Assembly (NCBI GenBank): GCA_025449635.1
Contig: JANWIZ010000010.1
Location: 1-42,738, forward strand
DNA from: Patescibacteria group bacterium
GTDB lineage: Bacteria > Patescibacteriota > Microgenomatia > Woykebacterales > RBG-16-39-9b
DNA length: 42,738 bases
Direction of reading: 5' to 3'
Below the pieces are notes generated by a model that was not told the origin of the DNA, did not search any database, and saw only the letters and a program-made list of their open reading frames with translations. Of the stretch, positions 9,806 through 21,900 are shown piece after piece (position 1 is the first letter of the stretch; each line of letters starts with the position of its first letter). Made by a program: the position numbers and the translations under genes.

Positions 9806-10033
<228 letters not shown>

Positions 10034-10095
10034 CTTTCTTTGAAGAGATGAGAGTTATAAGGTTAAGAAAATCAAATTCTCTTAGCTAAATTCAG

Positions 10096-10596
10096 ATGGA
10101 AATTGTAAAAGAGTTCGGAATCAATCCAATATTACTTTTGGCGCAAATTGTAAATTTTGCGATTCTTTTATTTCTTTTGAAAAGGTTTCTCTATAAACCA
10201 ATTCTCAAAAGTCTCGAGGATCGAAAAGTAAAAATTTCAAAATCTCTAAAAGAAGCTGAGGAGATTGAAAAAAGACTGCAAAAAATTTCTGATGAACAAG
10301 TCACTATTTTGGACAAGGCAAGAACAGAGGCTTCACAGATTATTTCAGAAGCAAAATCCGAGGCAAAAGAGTTGACTGAGAAAAATCTGGCCCAAACTAA
10401 AGATTCAATGCAACAACTGTTAGATAAAAATACGGAGAGAATGTCTTTGGAAAAAGATCAAATGCTGCTAGATGCAAGAAAAGAACTCACAGAACTTGTA
10501 ATCGCAGCAACTGCAGCAGTAACCAAAAAAAGTGTTTCAGAGTCGACTGATAAAAAAATGGTTTCTGAAACGATCGAAGGTTTAACCAAAAAATGA
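10096..10596 (+). CDS. atpF: F0F1 ATP synthase subunit b
   Basis: N-terminal TM followed by long charged coiled coil (FLYKPILKSLEDRKVKISKSLKEAEEIEKRL). Confidence 0.9.
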   Translation: MEIVKEFGINPILLLAQIVNFAILLFLLKRFLYKPILKSLEDRKVKISKSLKEAEEIEKRLQKISDEQVTILDKARTEASQIISEAKSEAKELTEKNLAQTKDSMQQLLDKNTERMSLEKDQMLLDARKELTELVIAATAAVTKKSVSESTDKKMVSETIEGLTKK

Positions 10597-10985
10597 AGAT
10601 AACCAAAAAATCACAACAACTAGCCAAACAAATTTTTCTGGCTTCTCAAAAGTCTGGAAAAACAAATGAGGCAAAATTAAGAAAATTTATAACTCTTTTA
10701 GTAAGAAACAGATCTTCTAATTCAAAGGAGATTCTTGGAGCACTAGAAAAATTTCTAATTCGTGAGCAGAAAAATAGTGAATTAATATTGGAATCCGCAT
10801 ACCCTATTGAAAGTCGCGAAAAAAATGCGATAAAAGTTTTTTTTGAAAAAAAATTAGGTAAAAAAATGATTTTAAAGGAACTTGAAAATAAGAATCTCAT
10901 TTCAGGAATTAAAGTCTCTCAAGCTGATAATGTCTGGGAGAATACTGTTTTGAGTAATTTGCAAATATTGAAAGGTAATAATTAG
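10593..10985 (+). CDS. atpH: F0F1 ATP synthase delta subunit, short form (130 aa)
   Basis: Position between atpF and atpA; C-terminal pattern [41 protein letters not shown]. Confidence 0.75.
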   Translation: MKITKKSQQLAKQIFLASQKSGKTNEAKLRKFITLLVRNRSSNSKEILGALEKFLIREQKNSELILESAYPIESREKNAIKVFFEKKLGKKMILKELENKNLISGIKVSQADNVWENTVLSNLQILKGNN

Positions 10986-10987
10986 GC

Positions 10988-12481
10988 ATGAGCAATTTAG
11001 TAACAGAATTAAAAAAAGAAATCGAGAATTTAAAAGCTACGACTCAGAAAAAAAACATTGGGATAATAACCGAGATTGGAGATGGAGTTATTAAAGTCAA
11101 CGGTTTAAGCGAAGTTTCCTATAACGAACTTGTTAAACTTCCTCATGATTTAACAGGTTTAGCTTTAAATTTGGAAGAGGACAGCGTTGGTATTGTAGTT
11201 TTTGGTGATTATAAATTGCTAAAAGAAGGTGATCAGGTAGAAACTACCGGTAAAATACTTTCTATTCCAGTCGGCGAGGCTTTGATTGGAAGGGTTGTCG
11301 ACCCACTAGGAAAACCAATTGACGGTAAAGGCCCTATAAAATCCTCTGCCGAATTCCCAATCGAAAAAATTGCACCAGGTGTAATTGCTAGACAGTCAGT
11401 AAACACTCCTTTACAGACTGGTATAAAAGCCATCGATGCGATGATTCCAATCGGAAGAGGCCAGAGAGAATTGATTATTGGGGACAGAGGTATCGGTAAA
11501 ACTGCAATCACACTGGATACCATCATAAATCAAAAAGACTCTGGAGTTATTTGTATTTACGTAGCTATTGGTCAAAAAACCAGCAAAATAGCACAGATTA
11601 TTGATACTTTAGAAAGATATGGGGCGATGAAGCATACAATTATAGTTTCTGCTTCGGCAGCTGACTCTGCTGCTCTACAATTCCTCGCACCCTACAGCGG
11701 CTGCTCAATCGGTGAATATTTTATGGACAAGGGTAAAGACAGCCTTGTGATATACGATGATCTTTCCAAACACGCCTGGGCATACCGTCAAATTTCTTTG
11801 CTGCTCCGTCGACCTTCTGGTCGAGAAGCATACCCAGGAGATATTTTTTATCTACATTCTAGATTGTTAGAAAGAGCTGCGAAACTCAATAAGGATTTTG
11901 GTGGTGGTTCACTAACAGCTCTACCAATTATTGAAACACAAGCTGGTGACGTGTCCGCCTATATACCGACAAATGTTATTTCTATTACTGATGGGCAGAT
12001 TTATCTCGAAGCAGATATGTTTAACGCTGGAGTTCGTCCAGCGGTCAATGTTGGTCTATCAGTCTCTCGAGTTGGAGGGGCAGCGCAGATTAAAGCAATG
12101 AAGCAAGTTGCCGGCAGTTTAAGGCTTGACCTAGCGCAATTTCGTTCGCTTGAAGCGTTTGCTCAATTTGGTTCGGACTTAGATGACGCGACCCGAAATC
12201 AGCTGGAGAGGGGTAAAAGAATTGTAGAAATTCTTAAACAACCACAATATGAGCCCGTTATTGTAGAGATTCAAGTTGTTTTGATTTGGGCGGCTACAAA
12301 TGGTCATCTTGATGATGTGTCTATGGAAAAAATTTCACAATTTCAAGACTCCTTGACTACAAGCTTACAAACTAAAGGAAAGGACCTACTTGCCACAATA
12401 GTAAAAGAACAAACACTAACTGAAAAACTAACAAAAGACTTAGAAAAGTTTATGACTGATTTCAAGAAAAACTTCAAATAA
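10988..12481 (+). CDS. atpA: F0F1 ATP synthase subunit alpha
   Basis: [12 protein letters not shown]-loop, full-length 497 aa alpha-subunit signature. Confidence 0.98.
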   Translation: MSNLVTELKKEIENLKATTQKKNIGIITEIGDGVIKVNGLSEVSYNELVKLPHDLTGLALNLEEDSVGIVVFGDYKLLKEGDQVETTGKILSIPVGEALIGRVVDPLGKPIDGKGPIKSSAEFPIEKIAPGVIARQSVNTPLQTGIKAIDAMIPIGRGQRELIIGDRGIGKTAITLDTIINQKDSGVICIYVAIGQKTSKIAQIIDTLERYGAMKHTIIVSASAADSAALQFLAPYSGCSIGEYFMDKGKDSLVIYDDLSKHAWAYRQISLLLRRPSGREAYPGDIFYLHSRLLERAAKLNKDFGGGSLTALPIIETQAGDVSAYIPTNVISITDGQIYLEADMFNAGVRPAVNVGLSVSRVGGAAQIKAMKQVAGSLRLDLAQFRSLEAFAQFGSDLDDATRNQLERGKRIVEILKQPQYEPVIVEIQVVLIWAATNGHLDDVSMEKISQFQDSLTTSLQTKGKDLLATIVKEQTLTEKLTKDLEKFMTDFKKNFK

Positions 12482-13335
12482 TGGCGACCACCAAAGAACT
12501 GCGCGGTAGAATTAAATCAATCAAAAATACATCAAAGATCACTAAGGCGATGGAGCTCGTTAGTGCAGCAAAAATGCGTCGTGCTCAGGAACAAGCTTTA
12601 GGTGGAAGAAGTTACACAGAAATAATCAATAAAGTTTTGGAAAATATTTCCTCTGGTATAAATCCAGAATTGCATCCATTACTTTACCGAGAGGAAACTT
12701 CAAGAGAGGCAGTTTTACTAATCTCAACAAATAGAGGTTTATGCGGAGCTTTAAATACAAATTTATTCAAAAAAGTAGGTGACTCAGGCAGTAAAGAGCT
12801 GTTGTTTATCAGTGTTGGTAAAAAGGGGCAAGTTTTTTTGTCAAAAGCAGCGAAAAATTTGATTGCTGATTTTGAATTAGTAGAGCATCCGAATTTGGAA
12901 TTGGCTAAAAATATTTCTAATTTTCTAGTAAAAGCTTTCTTGAACAAAGAGATTGATAAGGTTTCAGTGATTTATACAGTTTTTGAATCGACTCTAAAGC
13001 AAACTGCAACCATTAAACAAATACTACCAATTATCGATCTCACTCGAATGGAATCGGACCAACAAACAGAAAAAGAGGCTGAGTACAAATTTGAGCCAAG
13101 TGAAGATGAAGTCCTAGAAACAATTCTCCCTCATTATGTCTTAATGGAAATTTACCAAATTCTTCTTGAAGCTTCGGCAAGTGAACATTCAGCCCGCATG
13201 GTTGCAATGAAAAATGCCTCTGATAATGCTTCTGAGCTAGTTGACGAGTTGACATTAATTTATAATCAGCTACGACAGGAAGGTATAACAAACGAGATTT
13301 TGGACATCTCAACCGCTAGTATTGCGCTTAATTAA
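12481..13335 (+). CDS. atpG: F0F1 ATP synthase subunit gamma
   Basis: ELRGRIKSIKNTSKITKAMELVSAAKMRRAQ; ASEHSARMVAMKNASDNA. Confidence 0.97.
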   Translation: MATTKELRGRIKSIKNTSKITKAMELVSAAKMRRAQEQALGGRSYTEIINKVLENISSGINPELHPLLYREETSREAVLLISTNRGLCGALNTNLFKKVGDSGSKELLFISVGKKGQVFLSKAAKNLIADFELVEHPNLELAKNISNFLVKAFLNKEIDKVSVIYTVFESTLKQTATIKQILPIIDLTRMESDQQTEKEAEYKFEPSEDEVLETILPHYVLMEIYQILLEASASEHSARMVAMKNASDNASELVDELTLIYNQLRQEGITNEILDISTASIALN

Positions 13336-13338
13336 TAT

Positions 13339-15098
<1,760 letters not shown>

Positions 15099-15111
15099 CA
15101 ACAACTTATTT

Positions 15112-16485
15112 TTAAGTATTATCAGGAGATTTATTAGCCTCTGTATTTTGACTCTCTTCTCCAACACTACTGTTCTCTTCTTTAACAGCTAACTTTCTTT
15201 GCAGTTTTTTACGCATAAATTTCATCGAAACCACCACCCCAAAGGCTGCTACAGCTGCTAAAACTGCCAGCACGAGATAAACGGGTAGTTTACTGGCTAT
15301 ATTTAACAAAGTACCAGAAACGGTTGCACTAGCAGTAGCACCGTTTGCTGAAAGAGCGCTAATTACTATTTTATTCAAACCGTCTGCAAGCTGAACCTCT
15401 TTTTTAAAAATACCGCTGTCAGTTGCTACCTGTAACTTACCTAGATCTTTATTATTTAGCTTTGCTGAAACACTAGCCGTTGGATCAGATACGCTTCCTC
15501 GTAGTGTTACTGTTTTTTCCTTAGTTTCAAAATTGTTAGCTGGCTCATTGATTCCAATAGTTGGAACAACTGTAAAGGTAGAAAAGTGAGAAACATCAAA
15601 AGTTAGAACACCGTCTTTATATTGTACGTTTGTAACAACATTTTTATTCTCCTTACCATCGACAAAAACCTTAGGGGTTTTAATAAAAGGTAAAGTTTTC
15701 ATTGTTAAGTTCGCCTTTTTATTGAGTACTGGAAGACTTGTAGAATCAACTGCGATTACACCTACCTTTTCAAGATTAACGTATTTATCTAGTTCTTTAA
15801 ATTTATCTCTAACTTCTGTAGAGGAAAGATCAACACTTTCACTATATTTTATTTTTGCTTTACTTGAATCTAGAATCAAGTTGTCTACTTTAGCTGGGTT
15901 AGTAATTTTTGACAGGTCAGTTGTCTCACTCCCAGCTTCTTTGAATTTCGAAGGTAACTTTACATTTTTAATTGTTTCTGGTGGGGGTGCAACGACCTTT
16001 GGAGTTGCTTTGGTCAGATAAATTGTCGGTATATCACCATCATATTGAGAAATACTAGTAGATTTTGTGTTGTAACCACTTTTGGAGATGGTCAACTTCA
16101 TTTCCCCTGCTTCTTGGCAAATTATTTTGTAATAACTGTCTACTTCCGCAAAGGTATAATTGCTACCCGAATCGCCACAGTGAAAACTGGATTTATTTGT
16201 TATCGTTACTGTGGCTCCCGAAATCTTTGAGCTATCAGTTTGACTTGAACTTGTTATATTACTAGCCGCACTCGAATCTTTAAGGTAAAACTTGTAGTAG
16301 TAAGTTTGACTATCTCCTGGTAAAACTTTACCAATTTCCTCAATCGCGGCTGCGAGATTTTGCCTCTCAGAAACTAAATCAGACTTTTGAGTTGAATTAG
16401 AAGCGATTGTAGCGAAATTTAATGAAACTAGCGAAAAAAGAAAAACAGAAAGTATAAAAATATAACGGGCATGTTGATGTTTCAC
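15112..16485 (-). CDS. Secreted/membrane-anchored surface protein with Ig/PEGA-like repeats and C-terminal TM
   Basis: Signal peptide KHQHARYIFILSVFLFSLVSLNFATIA, repeat-like beta domains, C-terminal TM VYLVLAVLAAVAAFGVVVSMKF plus basic tail. GTG at 16485 preferred: the ORF-track TTG at 16521 coincides with a consensus -35 (TTGACA-N17-TAGAAT). Confidence 0.7.
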   Translation of the reverse strand: MKHQHARYIFILSVFLFSLVSLNFATIASNSTQKSDLVSERQNLAAAIEEIGKVLPGDSQTYYYKFYLKDSSAASNITSSSQTDSSKISGATVTITNKSSFHCGDSGSNYTFAEVDSYYKIICQEAGEMKLTISKSGYNTKSTSISQYDGDIPTIYLTKATPKVVAPPPETIKNVKLPSKFKEAGSETTDLSKITNPAKVDNLILDSSKAKIKYSESVDLSSTEVRDKFKELDKYVNLEKVGVIAVDSTSLPVLNKKANLTMKTLPFIKTPKVFVDGKENKNVVTNVQYKDGVLTFDVSHFSTFTVVPTIGINEPANNFETKEKTVTLRGSVSDPTASVSAKLNNKDLGKLQVATDSGIFKKEVQLADGLNKIVISALSANGATASATVSGTLLNIASKLPVYLVLAVLAAVAAFGVVVSMKFMRKKLQRKLAVKEENSSVGEESQNTEANKSPDNT

Positions 16486-16492
16486 TTTTTTA

Positions 16493-16521
16493 ATTCTAGC
16501 TTTTGGAAATATTGTTGTCAA
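16493..16521 (-). promoter_or_regulatory. Putative promoter TTGACA-N17-TAGAAT for the divergent surface-protein gene
   Basis: -35 at 16516-16521 overlaps the atpC -35; -10 at 16493-16498; 7 nt before GTG 16485. Confidence 0.6.
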
Positions 16522-16543
16522 TTCTTACTCCTCTAGGTATAAT
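16515..16543 (+). promoter_or_regulatory. Putative atpC promoter TTGTCA-N17-TATAAT
   Basis: -35 16515-16520, -10 16538-16543, 10 nt before ATG 16554. Confidence 0.6.
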
Positions 16544-16553
16544 AGTCACTCTG

Positions 16554-16961
16554 ATGAAATTAGAAATAGTGACTCCAGAAAAAAAAGTTTATAGTGATGA
16601 TGTCGATCAAGTTTCGATACCCACTCCCAATGGCGAGATCACAATTTTACCTAACCATCTACCATTAATTACACAAGTAAAACCTGGTGAGCTAAAGGTT
16701 AAGAAGCAAGATAAAACTACTTATCTTGTTACGGGAAATGGTTTTGTCGAGATTACCGGTAAAAATGTTTCCGTGATGACTGATCTTGCAGAGTGGGATG
16801 ACGAAATTGATGAAAAAGCCGTTGAAGAAGCCAAAAGGAGAGCGCAAGAAGCTCTCAAACAAAGGCACACTTTAACTAATGAGCAGTTTGCCCAAACTTC
16901 TGCTGCTCTAGAAAAGGCACTAGCTTCTCTCAAAGTAAAACGCAGACATCGAAAACTCTAG
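16554..16961 (+). CDS. atpC: F0F1 ATP synthase subunit epsilon
   Basis: MKLEIVTPEKKVYSDDVDQVSIPTPNGEITILPNHLPLITQVKPGEL; start 16554 preferred over 16503. Confidence 0.95.
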   Translation: MKLEIVTPEKKVYSDDVDQVSIPTPNGEITILPNHLPLITQVKPGELKVKKQDKTTYLVTGNGFVEITGKNVSVMTDLAEWDDEIDEKAVEEAKRRAQEALKQRHTLTNEQFAQTSAALEKALASLKVKRRHRKL

Positions 16962-17005
16962 TTATTCGCTTTTAATTCTTGTTCTCAAGTACACATAATA
17001 AAGGG

Positions 17006-17037
17006 CATCTTCCAAAAACTTTAAAGAAGACGCCCGT
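17006..17037 (-). terminator. Intrinsic terminator for the 90-aa ORF
   Basis: Minus: GGGCGTCTTC-loop-GAAGATGCCC followed by TTTATTAT. Boundaries approximate. Confidence 0.6.
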
Positions 17038-17053
17038 GAAAACAATTTGTAGG

Positions 17054-17326
17054 TTACCCTGGGTACACGTAGACCTCTCTCTTACACCATGACCAGCGAC
17101 ACTTAAGGTGTAGAATAGTTCCCAACCCTTCGTTCACGATTCTCCGAAGCTCATCAGAAGTAACAGCAACGAAAGAGCAATCAGCTAACCTCTTCTTCGG
17201 ACGTTTAGAAGCACGCAGCTCCAGAATCCGATAGTCCTCCTCCGCTCTGCGAACGATGTTCCCAAAACGCAAAATAATCTTTGCGCTCGTCCTCGCCGAA
17301 ACCTCTTGACTAGCTGTTTGTACCAA
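17054..17326 (-). CDS. Hypothetical 90-aa protein
   Basis: TTG start preceded by AAGGAGGAG SD, promoter TTGCAA-N17-TATAAT (17366-17394, minus) and a downstream terminator. Confidence 0.6.
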   Translation of the reverse strand: MVQTASQEVSARTSAKIILRFGNIVRRAEEDYRILELRASKRPKKRLADCSFVAVTSDELRRIVNEGLGTILHLKCRWSWCKREVYVYPG

Positions 17327-17365
17327 ATCTCCTCCTTAGAAACATGCTGGGTTTGTTGGTAAGAA

Positions 17366-17394
17366 ATTATACTAACCAATCAAGCAATTTGCAA
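17366..17394 (-). promoter_or_regulatory. Putative promoter TTGCAA-N17-TATAAT
   Basis: Direct reading of the minus strand upstream of the 90-aa ORF. Confidence 0.5.
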
Positions 17395-17454
17395 GTTTTG
17401 ACTCTCCTTTCAAGCGATTGCGCAAAACAGCTTTAAAGTTATATAATTGTGCCT

Positions 17455-18303
17455 ATGTCAAAAATATTCTCTTCCACGCCATCTCAACTCTGGGATTCTG
17501 TTTCGACAGAATATGAAGATACTTCTTTCAATCGAAAGGATAATCATTACCCCGCAAACTCATTTCGCTATGAACTGATACTAATTTTTTTAAAACTTAA
17601 GCCAAAAGGGAAAGTTTTAGATGCGGGCTGCGGTCCAGGATTGATGACGAGACTATTGCAAAAGGAAGGTTGGGATGTCGTTGCTTGTGATTATTCCCAA
17701 GGAATGATTGAAACCTCAAGGAAACGAGCACGGGAAGAAAACCTGCCGGATGTTTATCAAAAGCTATCTCTCTCTGAATTAGGAAAATTGGAAACAAAAT
17801 TTGATTATGTTATTCTCAATGGTGTTTTACCCTATCTTTCTCCTGAGGAAGAGCCACAAGTTTTTTCTGAAATCAAAAAAATCCTAAAGAAAGACGGTTT
17901 TCTCATTGCTTCTCATTACAATCTCTACTTTGATATTTTTGGCCTTGACCGTTGGAGTACTGACGCTATTATTAATGAAATATTAGAACCCGCTGGCTTA
18001 CCAAAAGATCAGTTAACTAAGGCTCGTGAAAAAATAAACTCCCAACTGAAAAAGCCAGACCAAGTACTTGATATTGAAAAAACTATGAAACTTGAGGACC
18101 CGCTTTCATACAAATATAAACTAGAGGGTTTTGGTTTTAACGAAGTTGATCAAGCCTACTATAACCTTTTTTATTTCCCAGCAAAATTTGAAGCTGAACA
18201 GGATCAGAAAATTAGAGAAGATCTTGAAAGAAAACTCTCCCGCGATCCAAAGGGTCTACTTTTGTACCGTACTTTTATATCTTTTGCTAAATTCCAAAGT
18301 TAA
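17455..18303 (+). CDS. Class I SAM-dependent methyltransferase
   Basis: VLDAGCGPGLMTRLLQKEGWDVVACDYSQGMIETSRKRA motif I/II. ATG 17455 lies 7 nt after a TATAAT. Confidence 0.88.
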   Translation: MSKIFSSTPSQLWDSVSTEYEDTSFNRKDNHYPANSFRYELILIFLKLKPKGKVLDAGCGPGLMTRLLQKEGWDVVACDYSQGMIETSRKRAREENLPDVYQKLSLSELGKLETKFDYVILNGVLPYLSPEEEPQVFSEIKKILKKDGFLIASHYNLYFDIFGLDRWSTDAIINEILEPAGLPKDQLTKAREKINSQLKKPDQVLDIEKTMKLEDPLSYKYKLEGFGFNEVDQAYYNLFYFPAKFEAEQDQKIREDLERKLSRDPKGLLLYRTFISFAKFQS

Positions 18304-18858
18304 CTCCCCCATTGTCTGGTATTCTCGTTTTTCGATCTGAAAACCTGTCTGTGCTTGCCAATTAACTACAAAATTACTCCAGTTGGATTTTACTTCGTCA
18401 CGAAAATCTCTAGGAAAAAAAATGGAAAGCTCCTCTGGTAAAACTGGCTTAAAATTTTCCGCACTTATAATTAAATAAGGTACTTCCGATAATAATTTTT
18501 TCTTCTGTAGTAAACAAGCAATTAGGGTATGCGTGCCATCAAAGAGTAACAACTTAGAGTTTGGGGCAATAACTAATTTTATGTTTGGGAAATTATTTCT
18601 TTCAAGTATATCTTTTCCAGATTGAATTTTTTCCTGCATTTGTTTGATTTGGTTCAAATTCCTTATCCCTGAAAAATTGTGAATTGGCATTACATCTGAA
18701 AGACTGTACTTGCCAAAATAGTTAGCACCTTTTGAAAACTGGGTCAGGTTCTTAGTAGCAAAATCAACAAGTTCGTATAGAGTTTTTTGATCCAAATCAA
18801 ATACTGCTTGTTTGGATAAATTAGTTTGGGGAAATGAAATTGTAATAACTCTTTTCAT
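18256..18858 (-). CDS. Hypothetical protein, possibly ParB/nuclease-like fold
   Basis: 200-aa ORF with LLLFDGTHTLIACLL, reminiscent of the ParB-like 'xxDGxHRL' pattern; starts 4 nt downstream of tRNA-Glu. Confidence 0.6.
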   Translation of the reverse strand: MKRVITISFPQTNLSKQAVFDLDQKTLYELVDFATKNLTQFSKGANYFGKYSLSDVMPIHNFSGIRNLNQIKQMQEKIQSGKDILERNNFPNIKLVIAPNSKLLLFDGTHTLIACLLQKKKLLSEVPYLIISAENFKPVLPEELSIFFPRDFRDEVKSNWSNFVVNWQAQTGFQIEKREYQTMGELTLEFSKRYKSTVQK

Positions 18859-18862
18859 TTTT

Positions 18863-18939
18863 TGGTGACCTCGGCGGGATTCGAACCCGCGATCTGCTGA
18901 ATGAGAATCAGCTGTCCTAAACCGCTAGACGACGAGGCC
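18863..18939 (-). tRNA. tRNA-Glu (anticodon CTC), CCA encoded
   Basis: Minus: GGCCTCGTCGTCTAGCGGTTTAGGACAGCTGATTCTCATTCAGCAGATCGCGGGTTCGAATCCCGCCGAGGTCACCA; loop TTCTCAT, intact cloverleaf. Confidence 0.95.
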
Positions 18940-18989
18940 AAAGTGAAGCTGATTTTACCACAAAAGCCAAAGTTACTCAAAATTATCTT

Positions 18990-21900
18990 TTATTTTGATT
19001 TATTGAAAATACTGTGAGACCGACTGCGAAGTGCTCCGATCCAGGTATAAAAGATTGGTACCACCGTCATTGAAAGAAATCCTGAAACTAGTATTCCACC
19101 GATGATTACACTACTAAGGCCGCGCCAAAAAGGTGAAAAAATTGCTAGAGGTAACAACCCACCCAAAGCGACAACCTTGGTCAAGATAATTGGTCGAAAT
19201 CGTACCCCCGAAGCCAGTACTATAGCCTCAGTCAAACTCATCTTTCTCTCCTTAACTAGTTGATTAGCGTAGTCAATCAGAAAGATTGCCACATTTTCAA
19301 CTAGGCCTACAAGAATAGTAAATCCTAAAATTTCAAGAAAACCAAGCTGACCATTTACCAAAAATAAAGCGGGAAAGACACCTATAGCCGCCAAGGGGAT
19401 CGTAAACAACATTATTACTGGCTGGGTGAAACTACGAAACTGCAAAACTAGAACTAGGTAGGTAAGGAAAATTGCGGCTGCAAGTGCAATAAATAATTCT
19501 TGAAAAGACTGAGCAATATCATCAAACTCTCCTTGGTTTCCCTTAGAATCGATGCCAAGTGAATTAAGCTTATCCTTTTCGAGATAATTATCAATCTCAG
19601 TCTGTATTTTTATCAAATCGTCATTATTTTTGAGTCGAGCTTTGACATTGATAAAACGCTTACCATTAAAACGTTGGATATTGTCAAGAACGCTTGTTTC
19701 TCTAACTGAAGCGATTGAGCTTAAACTGATCTCTTGACCAGTTTTTGTTAAGATTTGGAGAGCTTCAATTTCTTTTTTTGTTTTTGGAAGCGTCTCGCTC
19801 GCTGGTTTCAAGAAAACCTCCTTTGACTCATCTTTCTCGGAATCATTAAATTTAGTTATTTTTCTTTCATCAAGGTAGCTTTTTAATATTTGATCTACTT
19901 CAAAAACACTCAGTCCAAATGCAGCTAATTTATTTTTGTCTATTGTGATTAGAATTTGAGGATCCCCTTTCCCGCTGAAACCGTCATCTATCTTTTCGAT
20001 TTCATTTTTTTTATCTAGATAAGCTCCAATATCTTTAGCAGCTTTCTCCAGTATCACAATATCGTTATCAAAAAGTTGCACTTGAATTTGAAATTCAGAC
20101 TCAGGCGGTCCCACAGAAACTTCTTGAGAAGTAATTTCGACTTTTTTTATTTCCGAAAGGGCTGTTTTAAGCCGGGAAAGTATTTTTTTACTTGAATTTT
20201 CAGCTTCTCGATCTCTCTGTAAGGTGATATAGATTGTTGCGGTGTCTTCTGTTTGATTGAAATAGAAATAGTTCTCTATTCCCAACCGATCGTTAATTTT
20301 ACTCTCGACCTCCTTACTTATAGTGTCTTTGTTGGCAAATGTTGTACCCTTAGGAAAACGTACTGAAACAGATAAAGCATCTGTGTCACTTGGGGAAGAA
20401 AACTGAACTACTGGAATTGAACCATTAATAACAAAAACAAAACTACCAGCTATCAAACCGACTATGACAAGGAGGACTGAAATTTTTCGCAAGTTATTCT
20501 TCAGTACCCAAGAATTAAATTTCATCATATAAACCGCGGCCGGCCAAATATCCTCATCTTCACTCTTGGGTAAAATACTTCTCTTCTTACCTTTCAAAAA
20601 CCGTGCGGCGATCATTGGCAATATTGCGAGTGGAACAAAATAGGAAGCTAACAGCGCCGGTACTACTGTAGCTGGAATATATTTGATAATTTCACCAAAA
20701 ACCCCTGAAACTACACCAAAAGGAATAAAAACAATAATACTTGTTAGTACAGCGATGAATAGTCCAGCTCCGTAACGTTTACCAGTTTCTAGAACTGCTT
20801 CAGTTCCCTTTCTTCCTAAATCTTTATACCTTTGTATTGATTCCAAAATTACAATAGCCGGATCAACTATCAAACCAAGCACCAAAATCAAGGAGAACAA
20901 AACTATAGTATTTAGCTGAATACCGGCAAGGTACAACCAAAGCAAGGTGAAGAAAAAACTCAGTGGAATCGCAGCTGAAGCGACCAAAGCCGCTCTCCAA
21001 TTAACAAACAAAAGCATCGCCAGTAATACCAGCTGGACACCTCCCAGAATATATAAAGTATTTTTATCCCCGATTGCTCCAGAAACTATTTCATCGATTT
21101 GGTCTTTAGTTGATTGCGAGCTGTCTAGTAAGAATTCAATTTTGGTTTTACTATCGATTAGCTTATCTTCCCGAATATCACTTATTCTTTCATCAAGTTC
21201 ATTTTTCACATCAAGGATATCTGCCTTCTCCGTAATACTTATTTGTATTAAAATGGATTCTCGAGAATCTAGTTTCTTTCCTTCCAAAACTCCAATACGC
21301 TGTATTTGCTCAACAGAATTTGTTTCGAGCGAAATTAACGCAACATCTTTGAGTCTCAAAAGTTTTCCGCCTGTCGATAAACCAATAATTTGATTCTCAA
21401 AGTCTTCCTTAGTTCGATAGGACCCTTGAGAAACAATTGTTTGATTCTTGCCATCAATATCTAGTCTAGAAAGCGGGAAATCGATATTGTTTCCTTTTAG
21501 TATCAGCTCTATTTGGGGGGCTGTGATCTTATTTGCGGATAAAATTTCAGGTTTATAGGTAATAACTAGTCTCTCTTCTTGATCCAATATCTGCTTAACC
21601 TCCTTTACACCAGTAACCTCGGAAAGATTAGCGATAATTTCTTTTGTTTCCAGTCTTAATTCGGTTAAATTCTCAGACCCATAAACCCCAACAATAAAAT
21701 CGGCTCCTCCTGCAGAAAATGTTTGTACTTGAGGCTCCTGAGCTTCTTCTGGTAGCTCATCTGAGATTGAAGTGATCTTACTACGAATATTTTGAACCGA
21801 AAGATCTAAATCCGCGTTTTGCTCTAAATTTAAAACTATACTAGAAAAACCTGTTGCGCTTGTCGAACTAACATCCGCAACATCATCAGTGTCTTTGACA

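Noticed and set aside
15112-16521. Transposon or phage insertion explaining the gene between atpD and atpC
   Set aside because: No transposase, integrase, terminal inverted repeats or target duplication seen; more likely ordinary rearrangement.
20947-21393. 148-aa plus-strand ORF inside the RND gene
   Set aside because: Antisense to a clear RND coding sequence; Ser/Leu-rich shadow frame.
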